A stretch of 56,067 bases of DNA from JAIOTG01 sp964644045 (GTDB taxonomy: Bacteria > Patescibacteriota > Patescibacteriia > Patescibacteriales > JAGXOH01): contig CAZXUK010000007.1 of assembly GCA_964644045.1 (NCBI GenBank), positions 1 through 56,067 of the forward strand. Direction: 5' to 3'. The position numbers and the translations under genes were made by a program. Position 1 is the first letter of the stretch, and every line of letters starts with the position of its first letter. The notes under the pieces were generated by a model, which worked only from the letters and a program-made list of their open reading frames with translations, searched no databases and was not told the DNA's origin. Shown here piece by piece: positions 24,800 to 33,668 of the stretch.

Positions 24800-25415
24800 A
24801 TGAAAAAAGTAATTAAAAAATTGTATTATTGGGCCATGACATATGTAGGAGTAATTAAAAGAAATTGTGTCGCAAAAAAAATATATAAAAAATAACGAAC
24901 TAGTAGAATTAAATCTGGGTTGCGGGGGTTATAATCAAGATGGTTATCTTAATGTGGATTTTAGATATATAAGATCTACAAATCTAATCACATCGATAAG
25001 TTGGTGTAAAAAATATTTCAAAAATAAATGTGAAGAGATTTATATCTCACATACTCTTAAGCATTTCAAGCACCCTGGTAAAAATCTCAGAAGTAATATT
25101 GATACTGTGTTAGGTGTTTTAAATATAATAAGAATTGTGGTTCCTGATTTTTAGGTCTCTTCCTTTACTTTATACAGAAAATAAACACAAATTATCCCCT
25201 AGGATTATTAGCGGAGTATGTGGAGCAGAGAATGATTATGAAGGAAATGTTCATAGATATATTTTTGATAGAGAATTTCTTACATTTTGTTTAAAAAATG
25301 CTGGTTTTAAAAATGTTGAAGTTTGGGATCCGGCTTTTTAAATCTAAATAGGGACTCAAGTTTTGATGAAATTGAGGGAATAAAAACAAGTTTAAACATC
25401 TTAGCTAAAAAATAA
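24800..25415 (+). pseudogene. Broken SAM-dependent methyltransferase gene
   Basis: Three reading frames carry consecutive pieces of one methyltransferase. The N terminus (from ATG 24800) shifts near 24886-24892 into VELNLGCGGYNQDGYLNVDF (motif I). EEIYISHTLKHF (motif IV) and RIVVPDF follow, shifting near 25150 into RSLPLLYTENKHKL, and again near 25337 into the last 25 residues. Each shift falls in an A or T run of 5-6 bases. The middle also seems to have lost part of the usual loop before RIVVPDF. It sits between a sulfotransferase and a glycosyltransferase and was probably once a sugar methyltransferase. Sequencing error cannot be excluded. Confidence 0.8.
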
Positions 25416-25417
25416 AC

Positions 25418-26530
25418 ATGAAAATTCTTTATATCTTCACAGGAGGGAGAAAAAAAAGATGGAATAAAATAAACTCAGGAGAGATTCCAAGTGAATTTTT
25501 TTTCGGGGCTTATGAGCTAAACAAAAAGGGCTATGAAATAGATATACTGGAATTAGAAGAAATAAAAAAACTAAATAAACCCGGGCGATTAAAAAAATAT
25601 ATAAATTCTTTCTTTAAAAAACTTACAGGGTTGTCTACTGATAAAGAAATATTTAAGAATTCTTTAGATCAATTAAATCAATACGACCATATAATAGCCA
25701 GCAACGATTTTATTGCTCTCTCTCTCCTGCCTTGGATAAAAAAAAGAAAAATTAAGCCTCCGGTTATTTTCTTTGCCATGGGCCAATTAGCCAACACTGA
25801 AAACGAAAATTTAAACTGGCTAAAAAATAAAATTGGAAAAGCTGTATATAAAAAATTAATTAAGAATTCTGAATTAGGAATATTCTTAGGTAGAGGGGAA
25901 TTCAACTTGGCCCAATCATTGGTTAAAGATAAAAATAAAATTCATTTTCTGCCTTTTGCTGTAGATACAAAATTTTGGCAACCTAATAAAAACATAGAAG
26001 AAGAAAATTATATCTTCAGTATAGGAAATGATAAAGCCAGAAACTGGGAGATGGCCATTAAATTAGCCCAAAGAATGCCTGAAGAAAAATTCAAATTTAT
26101 AAGCAAGAGTGAAATTCTAAGTCAAGCTAAGCTCCCCTCAAACTTAGAACATATTAATGGAGGAGATTGGAAAAATTATATTTTAACCGATGAAGAAATT
26201 AAAAAATTTTACCAAAAATGCAAAATAGTTATAATACCCATAAAAGAGACTTTCCAACCTTCGGGTCAAAGTGTATGCCTGCAAGCCATGTCTTGTGGCA
26301 AGCCGGTTATAATCTCCCAGTACAAAGGATTTTGGGAGCCAGAAAAAAATAAAAACAATATCCATTTAATTTTTAGTGAAAATAATATAGATAATTTTTG
26401 TAAAAACATAAAAAAATTGAACAAAAATAAAGACCTAAGAGAAAAAATAGGAAAAAATGCCAGAAATTTGACTACCAAGGAGTATGATATGAATTCTTTT
26501 GCAAAAAAACTTTTAAAGCTAATAAAATGA
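25418..26530 (+). CDS. Glycosyltransferase, GT-B fold (GT4-like)
   Basis: The 370-residue protein has an N-terminal Rossmann domain (MKILYIFTGGRKKRWN) and a C-terminal domain beginning with YIFSIGNDKARNWEMAIKLA. The donor-site helix is PSGQSVCLQAMSCGKPVII, close to the EX7E-type region, though the first acidic residue is replaced by a serine/glycine stretch. It follows the broken methyltransferase by 2 bp. Its stop overlaps the next sulfotransferase start by 4 bp (ATGA), indicating coupled expression. Sugar specificity unknown. Confidence 0.83.
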   Translation: MKILYIFTGGRKKRWNKINSGEIPSEFFFGAYELNKKGYEIDILELEEIKKLNKPGRLKKYINSFFKKLTGLSTDKEIFKNSLDQLNQYDHIIASNDFIALSLLPWIKKRKIKPPVIFFAMGQLANTENENLNWLKNKIGKAVYKKLIKNSELGIFLGRGEFNLAQSLVKDKNKIHFLPFAVDTKFWQPNKNIEEENYIFSIGNDKARNWEMAIKLAQRMPEEKFKFISKSEILSQAKLPSNLEHINGGDWKNYILTDEEIKKFYQKCKIVIIPIKETFQPSGQSVCLQAMSCGKPVIISQYKGFWEPEKNKNNIHLIFSENNIDNFCKNIKKLNKNKDLREKIGKNARNLTTKEYDMNSFAKKLLKLIK

Positions 26531-27375
26531 AAAATTTTATAAAATTAAAAACTGAACAAATTCTTAAAAGATGGGGTTTATACAAAAAATCTCCTTTTCA
26601 GGTATACCACTTATCTCGATCAGATGACTATTTCACACACATAGAATTCCCCAAATACGGAAGAACTTGGTTAAGATATATGGTATGCCAAGCCATAGCT
26701 TCAAAATATCAATTACCTTTAAAAAATATGATTTTTGATATTTGCTACCCAAATCTTTCCTTGCCTCGTCTATATTTTGTTCATGGAATGCGTCCGGAAA
26801 AAAATTTTCAAGAATATTCTTATAAACCATTTCTAAACAAAGTCAGGCGCCCCAAGGGAGTAATTTTTCAAATCAGACACCCGGAAAGAGTAATGGAGTC
26901 CTATTATTACCAATGTTTGTTTAGGCAAAAAAATACTGAAATTAATGATAATTTTAAAAAATTTCTCCGCGACCCTAATTTTGGAATAAAAAAATATGCG
27001 GAATATATAGATTATTATATTCCCAAAATCAAAGAAACCAAGCATCTTATTATAAAATATGAAAACATGGTAAAGAATCCTGAGAAAATTCTTAAAACCG
27101 TCTTGGATTTTATAGAAATAAATTTAGAAGAAAAAGAAATAAAAAAAATAGTGCAAAACAGCACCAAAGAGAAAATGAGGGAGATAGAAAAAAATAAAGT
27201 ATACAATATTGGCTGGCTCAAGCCGGCTCAAAAAAATAACTTTAACTCCTATAAAATAAGAACTTTGGACAAGGGTAGTGCTTCTGAATTATTAGACAAA
27301 GAAGATAAAAAATTTATAAAAGAAATCTGTAGGGAATGCCAACATCTAAAAAAATATTATCCCGATTTAGCCTAA
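26527..27375 (+). CDS. PAPS-dependent sulfotransferase (Sulfotransfer_1 type)
   Basis: Residues ~38-50 read IEFPKYGRTWLRYM, the phosphosulfate loop, and FQIRHPERVMESYYY is the 3'-phosphate motif. LIIKYENMVKNP is the usual third block. It resembles the sulfotransferase at 19311 in both motifs (PKxGRTWLR; R[DH]P..V..SYYYQ), so the two are probably paralogues; the N terminus here is longer. It has 282 residues. Four-base overlap with the preceding glycosyltransferase suggests one enzyme adds a sugar that the other sulfates. It converges with the next gene, overlapping 9 bp. Confidence 0.88.
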   Translation: MKNFIKLKTEQILKRWGLYKKSPFQVYHLSRSDDYFTHIEFPKYGRTWLRYMVCQAIASKYQLPLKNMIFDICYPNLSLPRLYFVHGMRPEKNFQEYSYKPFLNKVRRPKGVIFQIRHPERVMESYYYQCLFRQKNTEINDNFKKFLRDPNFGIKKYAEYIDYYIPKIKETKHLIIKYENMVKNPEKILKTVLDFIEINLEEKEIKKIVQNSTKEKMREIEKNKVYNIGWLKPAQKNNFNSYKIRTLDKGSASELLDKEDKKFIKEICRECQHLKKYYPDLA

Positions 27376-28578
27376 AAGATCTTTATAAAGATTATATATT
27401 TTTTTGACATTAACTTCTTGTCGAAAAAATTTATCAGCCTTTTTGTAGCCCTCCTCTCCCATTTTATTTAATTTATCTGAAGAAAAAATAATATTATTAA
27501 TAGCTTCTGCCAAAGACTTGCCCGATCTATCCTTAACCAAAACCCCATTCTTTCCGTTATCAATATTTTCTGATATGCCCGGAATATCAAAAGCAATCAC
27601 CCCCTTCTTCATTGCCCAGGCCTCAAAAACAGGACGAGCAAAATGAGGAGAAGTCCAAGGAGCTATTAACAAATCACAAGCAGCTATATATTTTATAATT
27701 TCTTCCTGAAAACCGTAAAAAATAACCTTTTTTTCTTCTGTCTCACAAAGAGACTTGAAAACCTGATGAGAATAACTGCCCGGAGATGATTTTTTCTTCA
27801 AATCTTCTCGACTTATTCCCACTAATAATATATAAATATTTTCTTTTAAGTAGTTCAGTGATTGGATTATTTCCAAAGTTCCTTTCCGGGGGCTTAGATT
27901 AGAAAGACATAAAACAATTTTGTCCTCATCTTTAAATCCTAACTTTCTTTTTTCTTCCTCTTGATTAAATTTTTTGTAATCAAACTTAGTAAAATCTAAG
28001 AAATTAAAAACCACCTCCACATTATCGCCCTCCCGGCTACCTACACTTTTGGCTTCGGCATAACTAATAGCTATAACCTTATCAGCCAATTTTCTTATTA
28101 GCCAACCGGCAAATTTTTTGCGAAAGGCAAACCTTTTTTCCAATAAAATCTCTCTTATATGCCAAACCACAATACATCCGGATATTTTAGCGGCAATGGC
28201 GGAAGAAAACAATATAGAAGAATTAAGGTGGATAATAGCCGGATCCTCTTTTTTAAAAATACGGTATTGCCTATAAACACTAAAAGGTAGCAATATAGTT
28301 TCCCGGATTAACAAAAAAATCTTTTTGGGAGTTAGTTTAGCCCAACCTATTAAAACTCTTCCTAAATATAAACAGGGATTGTATAAATCCCCGCTACCGG
28401 CTTGGCAATTCTGCTTAAAGAAAGGCTTCATGTCTTTATGGGCAAATAAAATTTTCATATTTTTACAGCCCAATTTTTCTAAGCCCTTGATAGTATTTAA
28501 TAAACTTACAGGAGCGCCTCCCAAAACTTTGCCGTGATGAATAAATAATATTTTTTTATTCTTTATGTCTTGATTCAT
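27367..28578 (-). CDS. Glycosyltransferase, GT4 family
   Basis: The first domain starts ILFIHHGKVLGGAPVSLLN, with the GG-A acceptor loop of GT4 enzymes. The second begins at VLCLSNLSPRKGTLEIIQSL. The donor-binding segment is ARPVFEAWAMKKGVIAFDIP, with glutamate in the second EX7E position. Length 403 aa. It is translated from the last 23 bp of the carbamoyltransferase gene, an overlap that argues for coupled translation on -. Sugar specificity unknown. Confidence 0.86.
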   Translation of the reverse strand: MNQDIKNKKILFIHHGKVLGGAPVSLLNTIKGLEKLGCKNMKILFAHKDMKPFFKQNCQAGSGDLYNPCLYLGRVLIGWAKLTPKKIFLLIRETILLPFSVYRQYRIFKKEDPAIIHLNSSILFSSAIAAKISGCIVVWHIREILLEKRFAFRKKFAGWLIRKLADKVIAISYAEAKSVGSREGDNVEVVFNFLDFTKFDYKKFNQEEEKRKLGFKDEDKIVLCLSNLSPRKGTLEIIQSLNYLKENIYILLVGISREDLKKKSSPGSYSHQVFKSLCETEEKKVIFYGFQEEIIKYIAACDLLIAPWTSPHFARPVFEAWAMKKGVIAFDIPGISENIDNGKNGVLVKDRSGKSLAEAINNIIFSSDKLNKMGEEGYKKADKFFRQEVNVKKIYNLYKDLLG

Positions 28579-30307
28579 CTTGATTTTTATTATCCAAGTG
28601 CTTTACATGAGATTTTTTAAGAACATAACTGCCCATCACTAAAACATCTAAACCGGTGTCATAAAAACATTTAATAGCTTCCCGGGGATGTAGAACAATG
28701 GGCTCGCCCTTTATGTTAAAAGAAGTATTTAAAACTACATATTCTCCGGTAATCTCGCCAAAATTTTTAATTAACTCATGATAACCAGGATTAATTTCTT
28801 TTTTCACCATATTGGGCCGACTGGTTCCATCCACATGAACCACAGCCGGAATTTTATCCTTTTTCTCTTCTTTAACCTCAAAAGAAGAAACCATATATTC
28901 CTCGTCTCTGGGCTTAATTATATAATCCGTATGTTTTTCATAAATCATAGAAGGGGTAAAAGGACGAAATTCCTCTCGAAATTTTATTTTCTTGTTTATG
29001 ATGTCTTTATTTTCCGCTCTCAAAGGGCTCATTAAAATAGATCTGTGGCCAAGCGCCCGGGGGCCGGTCTCCATCCTGCCCTGGAACCAAGCCACTGCTA
29101 AATTCCGGGAAAGGTATTGCGCTGCCGTTTTGCTGGGGTTTTCACTGAATTCATAATCCAACAACTTATCATCCAAAATTTTCTTTATCTCCTCATCACT
29201 AAACTCCGGGCCTTTATAAAGATGGTCTAATTTCTTTATGGTAGCTTCGGGTTTATGTTTGTGATAAGCATACAGAGCTGAACCAACTGCCAAGCCCGAA
29301 TCCCCGCAGTTAGGATATATCCATTGAAAATCCAGCTTATCTGAATACCATAATCTTTTATTAAGTTTTACATTTAAAAAGAATCCGCCTGCACACAAAA
29401 TTTTAGTAACTCCCTCTTTTTCCAGCCAAGGAAGTATAAGGTTCAAAGCTTGCTCCTCGGAAACTCTTTGTGCCTCAGCGGCAAAATTCTCCCTGCCCAG
29501 CTTTTCTACTAACGGCACCATTTTGGCTGCTAACTGAGAATGATAATGGTTAGCGCCGTGATCGTTCCATCTTCCAAAATTTCCAAAATCAACCCCTTTA
29601 ACAAATTTGCCATCCTTAAACTCAGGATGAAATTCTTTTAATATCCCGGGTTGGGGCTTGCCGTAAGGAGCCAGGCCCATAACTTTCCATTCGTCGCTCC
29701 CATGTCTCCACATCATTGCCTCTGTGGCCGTGGAATAAAAATAACCCAGGGAAGATGTACGGTCAAAAGAGACCAATTTTTCTATTTTATTATTCTCCCA
29801 TCTCCAAATTGCATTAGATACATTTTCTCCACTCCCATCCATGGTTACTATCAGGGCTTTTTCCCGGTCCAGGCCGGAAGTATAAGCAGCTGAAGCAGCG
29901 TGGCTTAAATGATGATCTATACATTCAATTCTGCATTTTTCAGAAAGTTTAAATTTTTTCTGATAAAGAGGTAGCACGGGAAGATTTTTATCTTGTGAAT
30001 AGGGATCTATTATAGTTTTTTTTATTTTTTCTTTAAAATTAATTTTTTTAGAAGGTAAAATTTTCTTTGGAATATCAAAAAAACTAAAAAATTGTTCCTG
30101 AATTACTGAATTAGGGATAGCTAAAATATCAATATCCCGGCTGGAAACTCCGGCCGTTTTTAAACAATAATTTATAGCATTAATAGGAAAAGAGGTATCG
30201 TTTTTTTGCCTGGTAAACCTTTCTTCCTGAACATCGGCTACAATTTGGCCATCTACAACAATTGCTGCGGAAGAATCATGACCATGGCGAACTCCTAAAA
30301 TAATCAT
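28556..30307 (-). CDS. Carbamoyltransferase (NodU/CmcH family)
   Basis: Makes a carbamoyl-adenylate from carbamoyl phosphate and ATP and transfers the carbamoyl group to a sugar hydroxyl. The N-terminal Kae1-like domain (residues 1-350) has VRHGHDSSAAIVVDG, the metal ligands in DHHLSHAASAAYTSG, and IVTMDGSGENVSNA. The C-terminal domain has WFQGRMETGPRALGHRSIL, FREEFRPFTPSMIYE and VLNTSFNIKGEPIV. Length 583 aa is full. NodU carbamoylates Nod factors, which are also sulfated in some rhizobia. Here it is presumably a glycan-decorating enzyme. It is followed by an overlapping glycosyltransferase gene and preceded by another 3 bp away. Confidence 0.93.
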   Translation of the reverse strand: MIILGVRHGHDSSAAIVVDGQIVADVQEERFTRQKNDTSFPINAINYCLKTAGVSSRDIDILAIPNSVIQEQFFSFFDIPKKILPSKKINFKEKIKKTIIDPYSQDKNLPVLPLYQKKFKLSEKCRIECIDHHLSHAASAAYTSGLDREKALIVTMDGSGENVSNAIWRWENNKIEKLVSFDRTSSLGYFYSTATEAMMWRHGSDEWKVMGLAPYGKPQPGILKEFHPEFKDGKFVKGVDFGNFGRWNDHGANHYHSQLAAKMVPLVEKLGRENFAAEAQRVSEEQALNLILPWLEKEGVTKILCAGGFFLNVKLNKRLWYSDKLDFQWIYPNCGDSGLAVGSALYAYHKHKPEATIKKLDHLYKGPEFSDEEIKKILDDKLLDYEFSENPSKTAAQYLSRNLAVAWFQGRMETGPRALGHRSILMSPLRAENKDIINKKIKFREEFRPFTPSMIYEKHTDYIIKPRDEEYMVSSFEVKEEKKDKIPAVVHVDGTSRPNMVKKEINPGYHELIKNFGEITGEYVVLNTSFNIKGEPIVLHPREAIKCFYDTGLDVLVMGSYVLKKSHVKHLDNKNQDESRHKE

Positions 30308-30310
30308 AAT

Positions 30311-31306
30311 TTATTTTTTGTTAAGTAATGAATAAAAAAATTTTATTAAATTTTGGTTTAAAATTTCCGGGGAATACCCAGATTGAAACTTGGCCCTAAA
30401 ATTGTCTCCCATCTCCTGTCGCAACTCGGAATCCTCAGCCAAAGATTTTAATTTTGAAAACCAAGCGGACGAACTGTAGGCAATAAAACTATCCTGGCCG
30501 TCATCAATTAACTGAAGGCCGGAAGGGAACATGTCGCAGACCACCGGAATTCCATATTGCATAAATGGGAAAATCCTGCCGGGATTACTGGTGGGTTTAA
30601 ACCTTAATAAATAATCAGCTTGGTGTTCATTGTATTTTTTGCGAAGAGTGGAGGCCTTTTTCTTTATTCTATCCTCTTTCTGAATCGGAATTAAATCGGG
30701 AATAATTCCGATATCAACTTGAGACAAATGTTCCTCATAAACTTTACTATTCCACTGAACATAAGTCAAACTAAAACTTTTAGGCTTCCAACTAACTTTT
30801 CCCAATTTTTCCCAGTTGTAAATAGCTTTTAATTCCACTTTAAACAATTTTCCCAAAGACTCCAGAGCCTGAGAAATTCTGGGAAAAATCTCTTCTAAAT
30901 GAATTTTGTTGCCGTGATAGCCAATAACAACTTTATCTTGATTCTTGTGTTTTTTAGGCCCACCACTAACTTGAGGATAAATATAATAATCAAAAAAATT
31001 CTGAGTGCAATAACTATAATAATCTTTCATCTCAATCCCATTGGTTAAAATAAAGTCAGCCTTTTCCGGTTGTTTTTTTAATCCCGGCCTGGGATCAATA
31101 ACTCCGACTAAGGATTTGGGCGCCTTGTCTTTTATTTTTTCAACTTCAGCTTCATAGCCCATTACTAAAATAATATCATAATTCTCAAAATCATCTCCAA
31201 AAGCCCTAAAATCAACTCCTTCTATTTCCTGAAGTAACTTTAATTTCTCTAAATTTAAAATTGTAGAAACCGCTTCCTTTTTGGCAGTAGTAAATAAAAT
31301 TTTCAT
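30311..31306 (-). CDS. Glycosyltransferase-like protein (GT-B, divergent)
   Basis: The 331-residue protein lacks strong GT4 signatures, but the second half has YLLRFKPTSNPGRIFPFMQY followed by GIPVVCDMFPSGLQLIDDG, which is the usual layout of the donor-side helix and loop. The N-terminal strand is MKILFTTAKKEAVSTILNLE and YDIILVMGYEAEVEKI is strand 4-like. Both neighbours are in the glycan cluster: the methyltransferase upstream overlaps it by 4 bp and the carbamoyltransferase starts 3 bp after it. I call it a probable glycosyltransferase; other Rossmann functions are possible. Confidence 0.6.
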   Translation of the reverse strand: MKILFTTAKKEAVSTILNLEKLKLLQEIEGVDFRAFGDDFENYDIILVMGYEAEVEKIKDKAPKSLVGVIDPRPGLKKQPEKADFILTNGIEMKDYYSYCTQNFFDYYIYPQVSGGPKKHKNQDKVVIGYHGNKIHLEEIFPRISQALESLGKLFKVELKAIYNWEKLGKVSWKPKSFSLTYVQWNSKVYEEHLSQVDIGIIPDLIPIQKEDRIKKKASTLRKKYNEHQADYLLRFKPTSNPGRIFPFMQYGIPVVCDMFPSGLQLIDDGQDSFIAYSSSAWFSKLKSLAEDSELRQEMGDNFRAKFQSGYSPEILNQNLIKFFYSLLNKK

Positions 31307-31977
31307 TTCTTTTTAACTATTCCCCAAAATTCCCCAAAATTTAGAGAATAATCATTAATAGTCCAACCGGAATTTTCTAATTCCTCTTTCAGGTCTTTAA
31401 CAGTATATTCAACACAGTGAGTGGGGTCAAGCATATATTTATATCCATTATTTTTTTTATAAACTGTCAGCCAATCCCTGCTAAGCATAGGCACTCGGAG
31501 TAAAATAGTGTCTGAAATTTTATGTAACTTTTTTAAAAAAGGAATTCTGTTTTGTATATGCTCTAAAACATTAGATAAAATTATTTTATCAAATTTTTCC
31601 ACACCCAAAGAAGAAAAATCATAGTTAATAGCGTCTCCCGAAATTAATAATAAATTGGAGTAATTGTATTTTTCTTTAGCTTTTCTTATTTTTTCTTCGT
31701 CCTTGTCTATTCCTATAATTTTTTTGGCTTTAGAAGTCAAATTGGCGGCTACCCCGCCATCTCCGCAACCAATATCAATAACAGTTTCATCCTTGCTAAT
31801 ATTTTCACAAAAAAATCCATGATAATCCATTATTTCAAGCTTGGGATGAGGCTCCCCGGGTTTGAGTAAAAATTTTTTAATTAGGGAATAGGAATAATTA
31901 TGCAAAAAGATAGAAAAAGACAAAAACCTTTTTCTTAAAAATTCAATTTTACCAATTGTCTTAAATAACTTATTCAT
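31303..31977 (-). CDS. SAM-dependent methyltransferase (class I)
   Basis: Motif I is TVIDIGCGDGGVAANL (about residues 65-80), motif II IIGIDKDEEKIRKAK, and motif IV FDKIILSNVLEHIQNRIPF, all in order. HCVEYTVKDLKEELENSGW is typical of small-molecule O-methyltransferases of the UbiE/Methyltransf_11 type. Length 224 aa. It overlaps the next gene by 4 bp and starts 11 bp after the broken sulfotransferase. Probably methylates a sugar of the glycan; the acceptor is not known. Confidence 0.82.
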   Translation of the reverse strand: MNKLFKTIGKIEFLRKRFLSFSIFLHNYSYSLIKKFLLKPGEPHPKLEIMDYHGFFCENISKDETVIDIGCGDGGVAANLTSKAKKIIGIDKDEEKIRKAKEKYNYSNLLLISGDAINYDFSSLGVEKFDKIILSNVLEHIQNRIPFLKKLHKISDTILLRVPMLSRDWLTVYKKNNGYKYMLDPTHCVEYTVKDLKEELENSGWTINDYSLNFGEFWGIVKKK

Positions 31978-31988
31978 GACTAATGTGA

Positions 31989-32859
31989 TTAATAATATCC
32001 CCTTTCTTTTAAATTTAAATCTGTAATTTTTTCTGTTCTTTGGTTGCTCTCTCTGTATTTAGCTAAAAATTCCTCCTTTATTTTATTATCATCAATTTTT
32101 TTACCTGGAATAATATCTAAAAACAAAATAAGTATTTTTTTAATCTTTCTATAAATCCTCCTTGTTTTTTTCCCGGTAAATTTTAATTTTAAAATATTAA
32201 AAAAATATAAACATAATTTTTGAAAAATACAAAACAAAAAATTAGTTAAACGAATAATTTTTATTATAAAAATTTTTTTTTGTTGTTTTGTTAACCTTTT
32301 TTTGTTTTTGTATTAACAAATTTTGATTATCCAAGTCAATAAAATTTAGTATTTTTTCTTTAAACAAAACAGAATTTATTTTTAAATCCTCTAGAGCTAA
32401 AACTAAAACTTTATTTTTACCAAATAAATCAATATAATAACTAATTATTTTTTCATATTCCAAGTTTTTAAACTCTCCCTCGTGTTCCTTTTCTTTAACA
32501 AAATTGTTAAAACTTCTATACTCCGCCTTTCTCAAAACTCTATAAGAATACAAAGAAGCAACAAAATCGAATTGGTTTCTTATAATAATTAAAATTTTGG
32601 GATGTGGAAAAAATTTTTTTAAATCTTTAGCTATTTTCTTATATTCAAAGCTGTCCACAAAAAATTCATTAGAAAAAATAGTAGGAAGTTTATTATAGAA
32701 AATTTTTTTATCTTTAATATTTTCTAATTGGAATAGATAATCTTTATTCAAACGATTAAAATTTACTGGTAAATTTGGGAAAAAAAATTTTTGTAAATAC
32801 GTGCTTCCCGCTTTGTTATAACCTATATGAATTAAAATATTCTTGTTTATCTTTTTCAT
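31989..32859 (-). pseudogene. Sulfotransferase split by a frameshift in an A9 run
   Basis: The first part (from ATG 32859 to a stop at 32242) carries ILIHIGYNKAGSTYLQKFF, the phosphosulfate loop, IIIRNQFDFVASLYS, the 3'-phosphate motif, and VLALEDLKIN. The second part (to 31989) ends KYRESNQRTEKITDLNLKER, the typical family C terminus (...ynesN..la..tg.dL..yGY). The two frames differ by one base, and a nine-A run on - (+ 32273-32281) lies before the first stop; removing one A joins them into a ~289-residue protein of normal length. It may be a decayed gene, a sequencing error, or a transcriptional-slippage site. The upstream gene overlaps by 4 bp. Confidence 0.75.
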
Positions 32860-33668
32860 TTCAACTTTGTTTTATTTTTTAAAATTAGGAGCACGGAATG
32901 GGCAGCCCAAAAATCCAGCGTTACAGACAATATTTTTCTTAAAAATTTATAAATAAATCCACGGCCCTGATTAATTTTTCTAATCCAAGGCTCTAAAACA
33001 ATTATCTCATCCTTCAAACCCTTTTTCCCATTTAAAAATTTTTTATTTTTCAGCTCAAAACCAATTTTTTCTAAATCTGATAAAACTTTTTTATAATCCA
33101 GGGCAAATTGATAAAAATTATCCGGTTCAGTAGTGTCTTTAAACTTCTTATACTTATTAAATTTAACTTTTAACTTTCTTAAAATGCTCATATAAGGAAA
33201 AGTTAAAAAAAGATACCCATCTTTTTTTATGACTCTTTTCATTTCTGCCAAAATATCTTCATATCCATAATAAAAATGCTCTATCACTCCCAAAGACTAA
33301 TAAGCATCAAAAAAATTTTTGGGAAAATCAATTTTTCTAATATCTCCTTCATAAACCTGAAGTTTGGGAAAATTTTGTTTTATCTTCTTAATCGTTTGCG
33401 AGGCATAGTCTATTCCATAGGCATTATAACCATCCTTGTTTAAGGAATAAACAAAATGACCATCTCCGCAACCCCCTTCTAAAATTTTAACCCTGGAAGA
33501 GGAAATTAAATATTTTTTAGTCATTTTACAAACAAAATCATCTTTAGCCTTTTCCTTTACCTCTTCTTTAAAATTCTTAAAATCCCAATGTTTGTCCCAA
33601 AAATCTGCGCTGGCCTGCTCTTTAATAAATACCAATCTCTTATTTTTTTGATCATAATATTTTTCCAT
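32856..33668 (-). pseudogene. SAM-dependent methyltransferase interrupted by one in-frame TAG
   Basis: Two consecutive open parts share the same frame. The first (33668 to 33297) has VKILEGGCGDGHFVYSLNKDGYNAYGIDYA (motifs I and II, shown as GGCGDGHF and GIDYA) and ends KNFFDAY. After a TAG at 33297-33299 the second continues SLGVIEHFYYGYEDI (motif IV), then RVIKKDGYLFLTFPYMS. Together they make a 270-residue enzyme of normal order; the TAG replaces a codon where related proteins usually have a hydrophobic or tryptophan residue. Since TAG ends other genes here, read-through is not expected. The second half has no ATG start. Confidence 0.75.
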
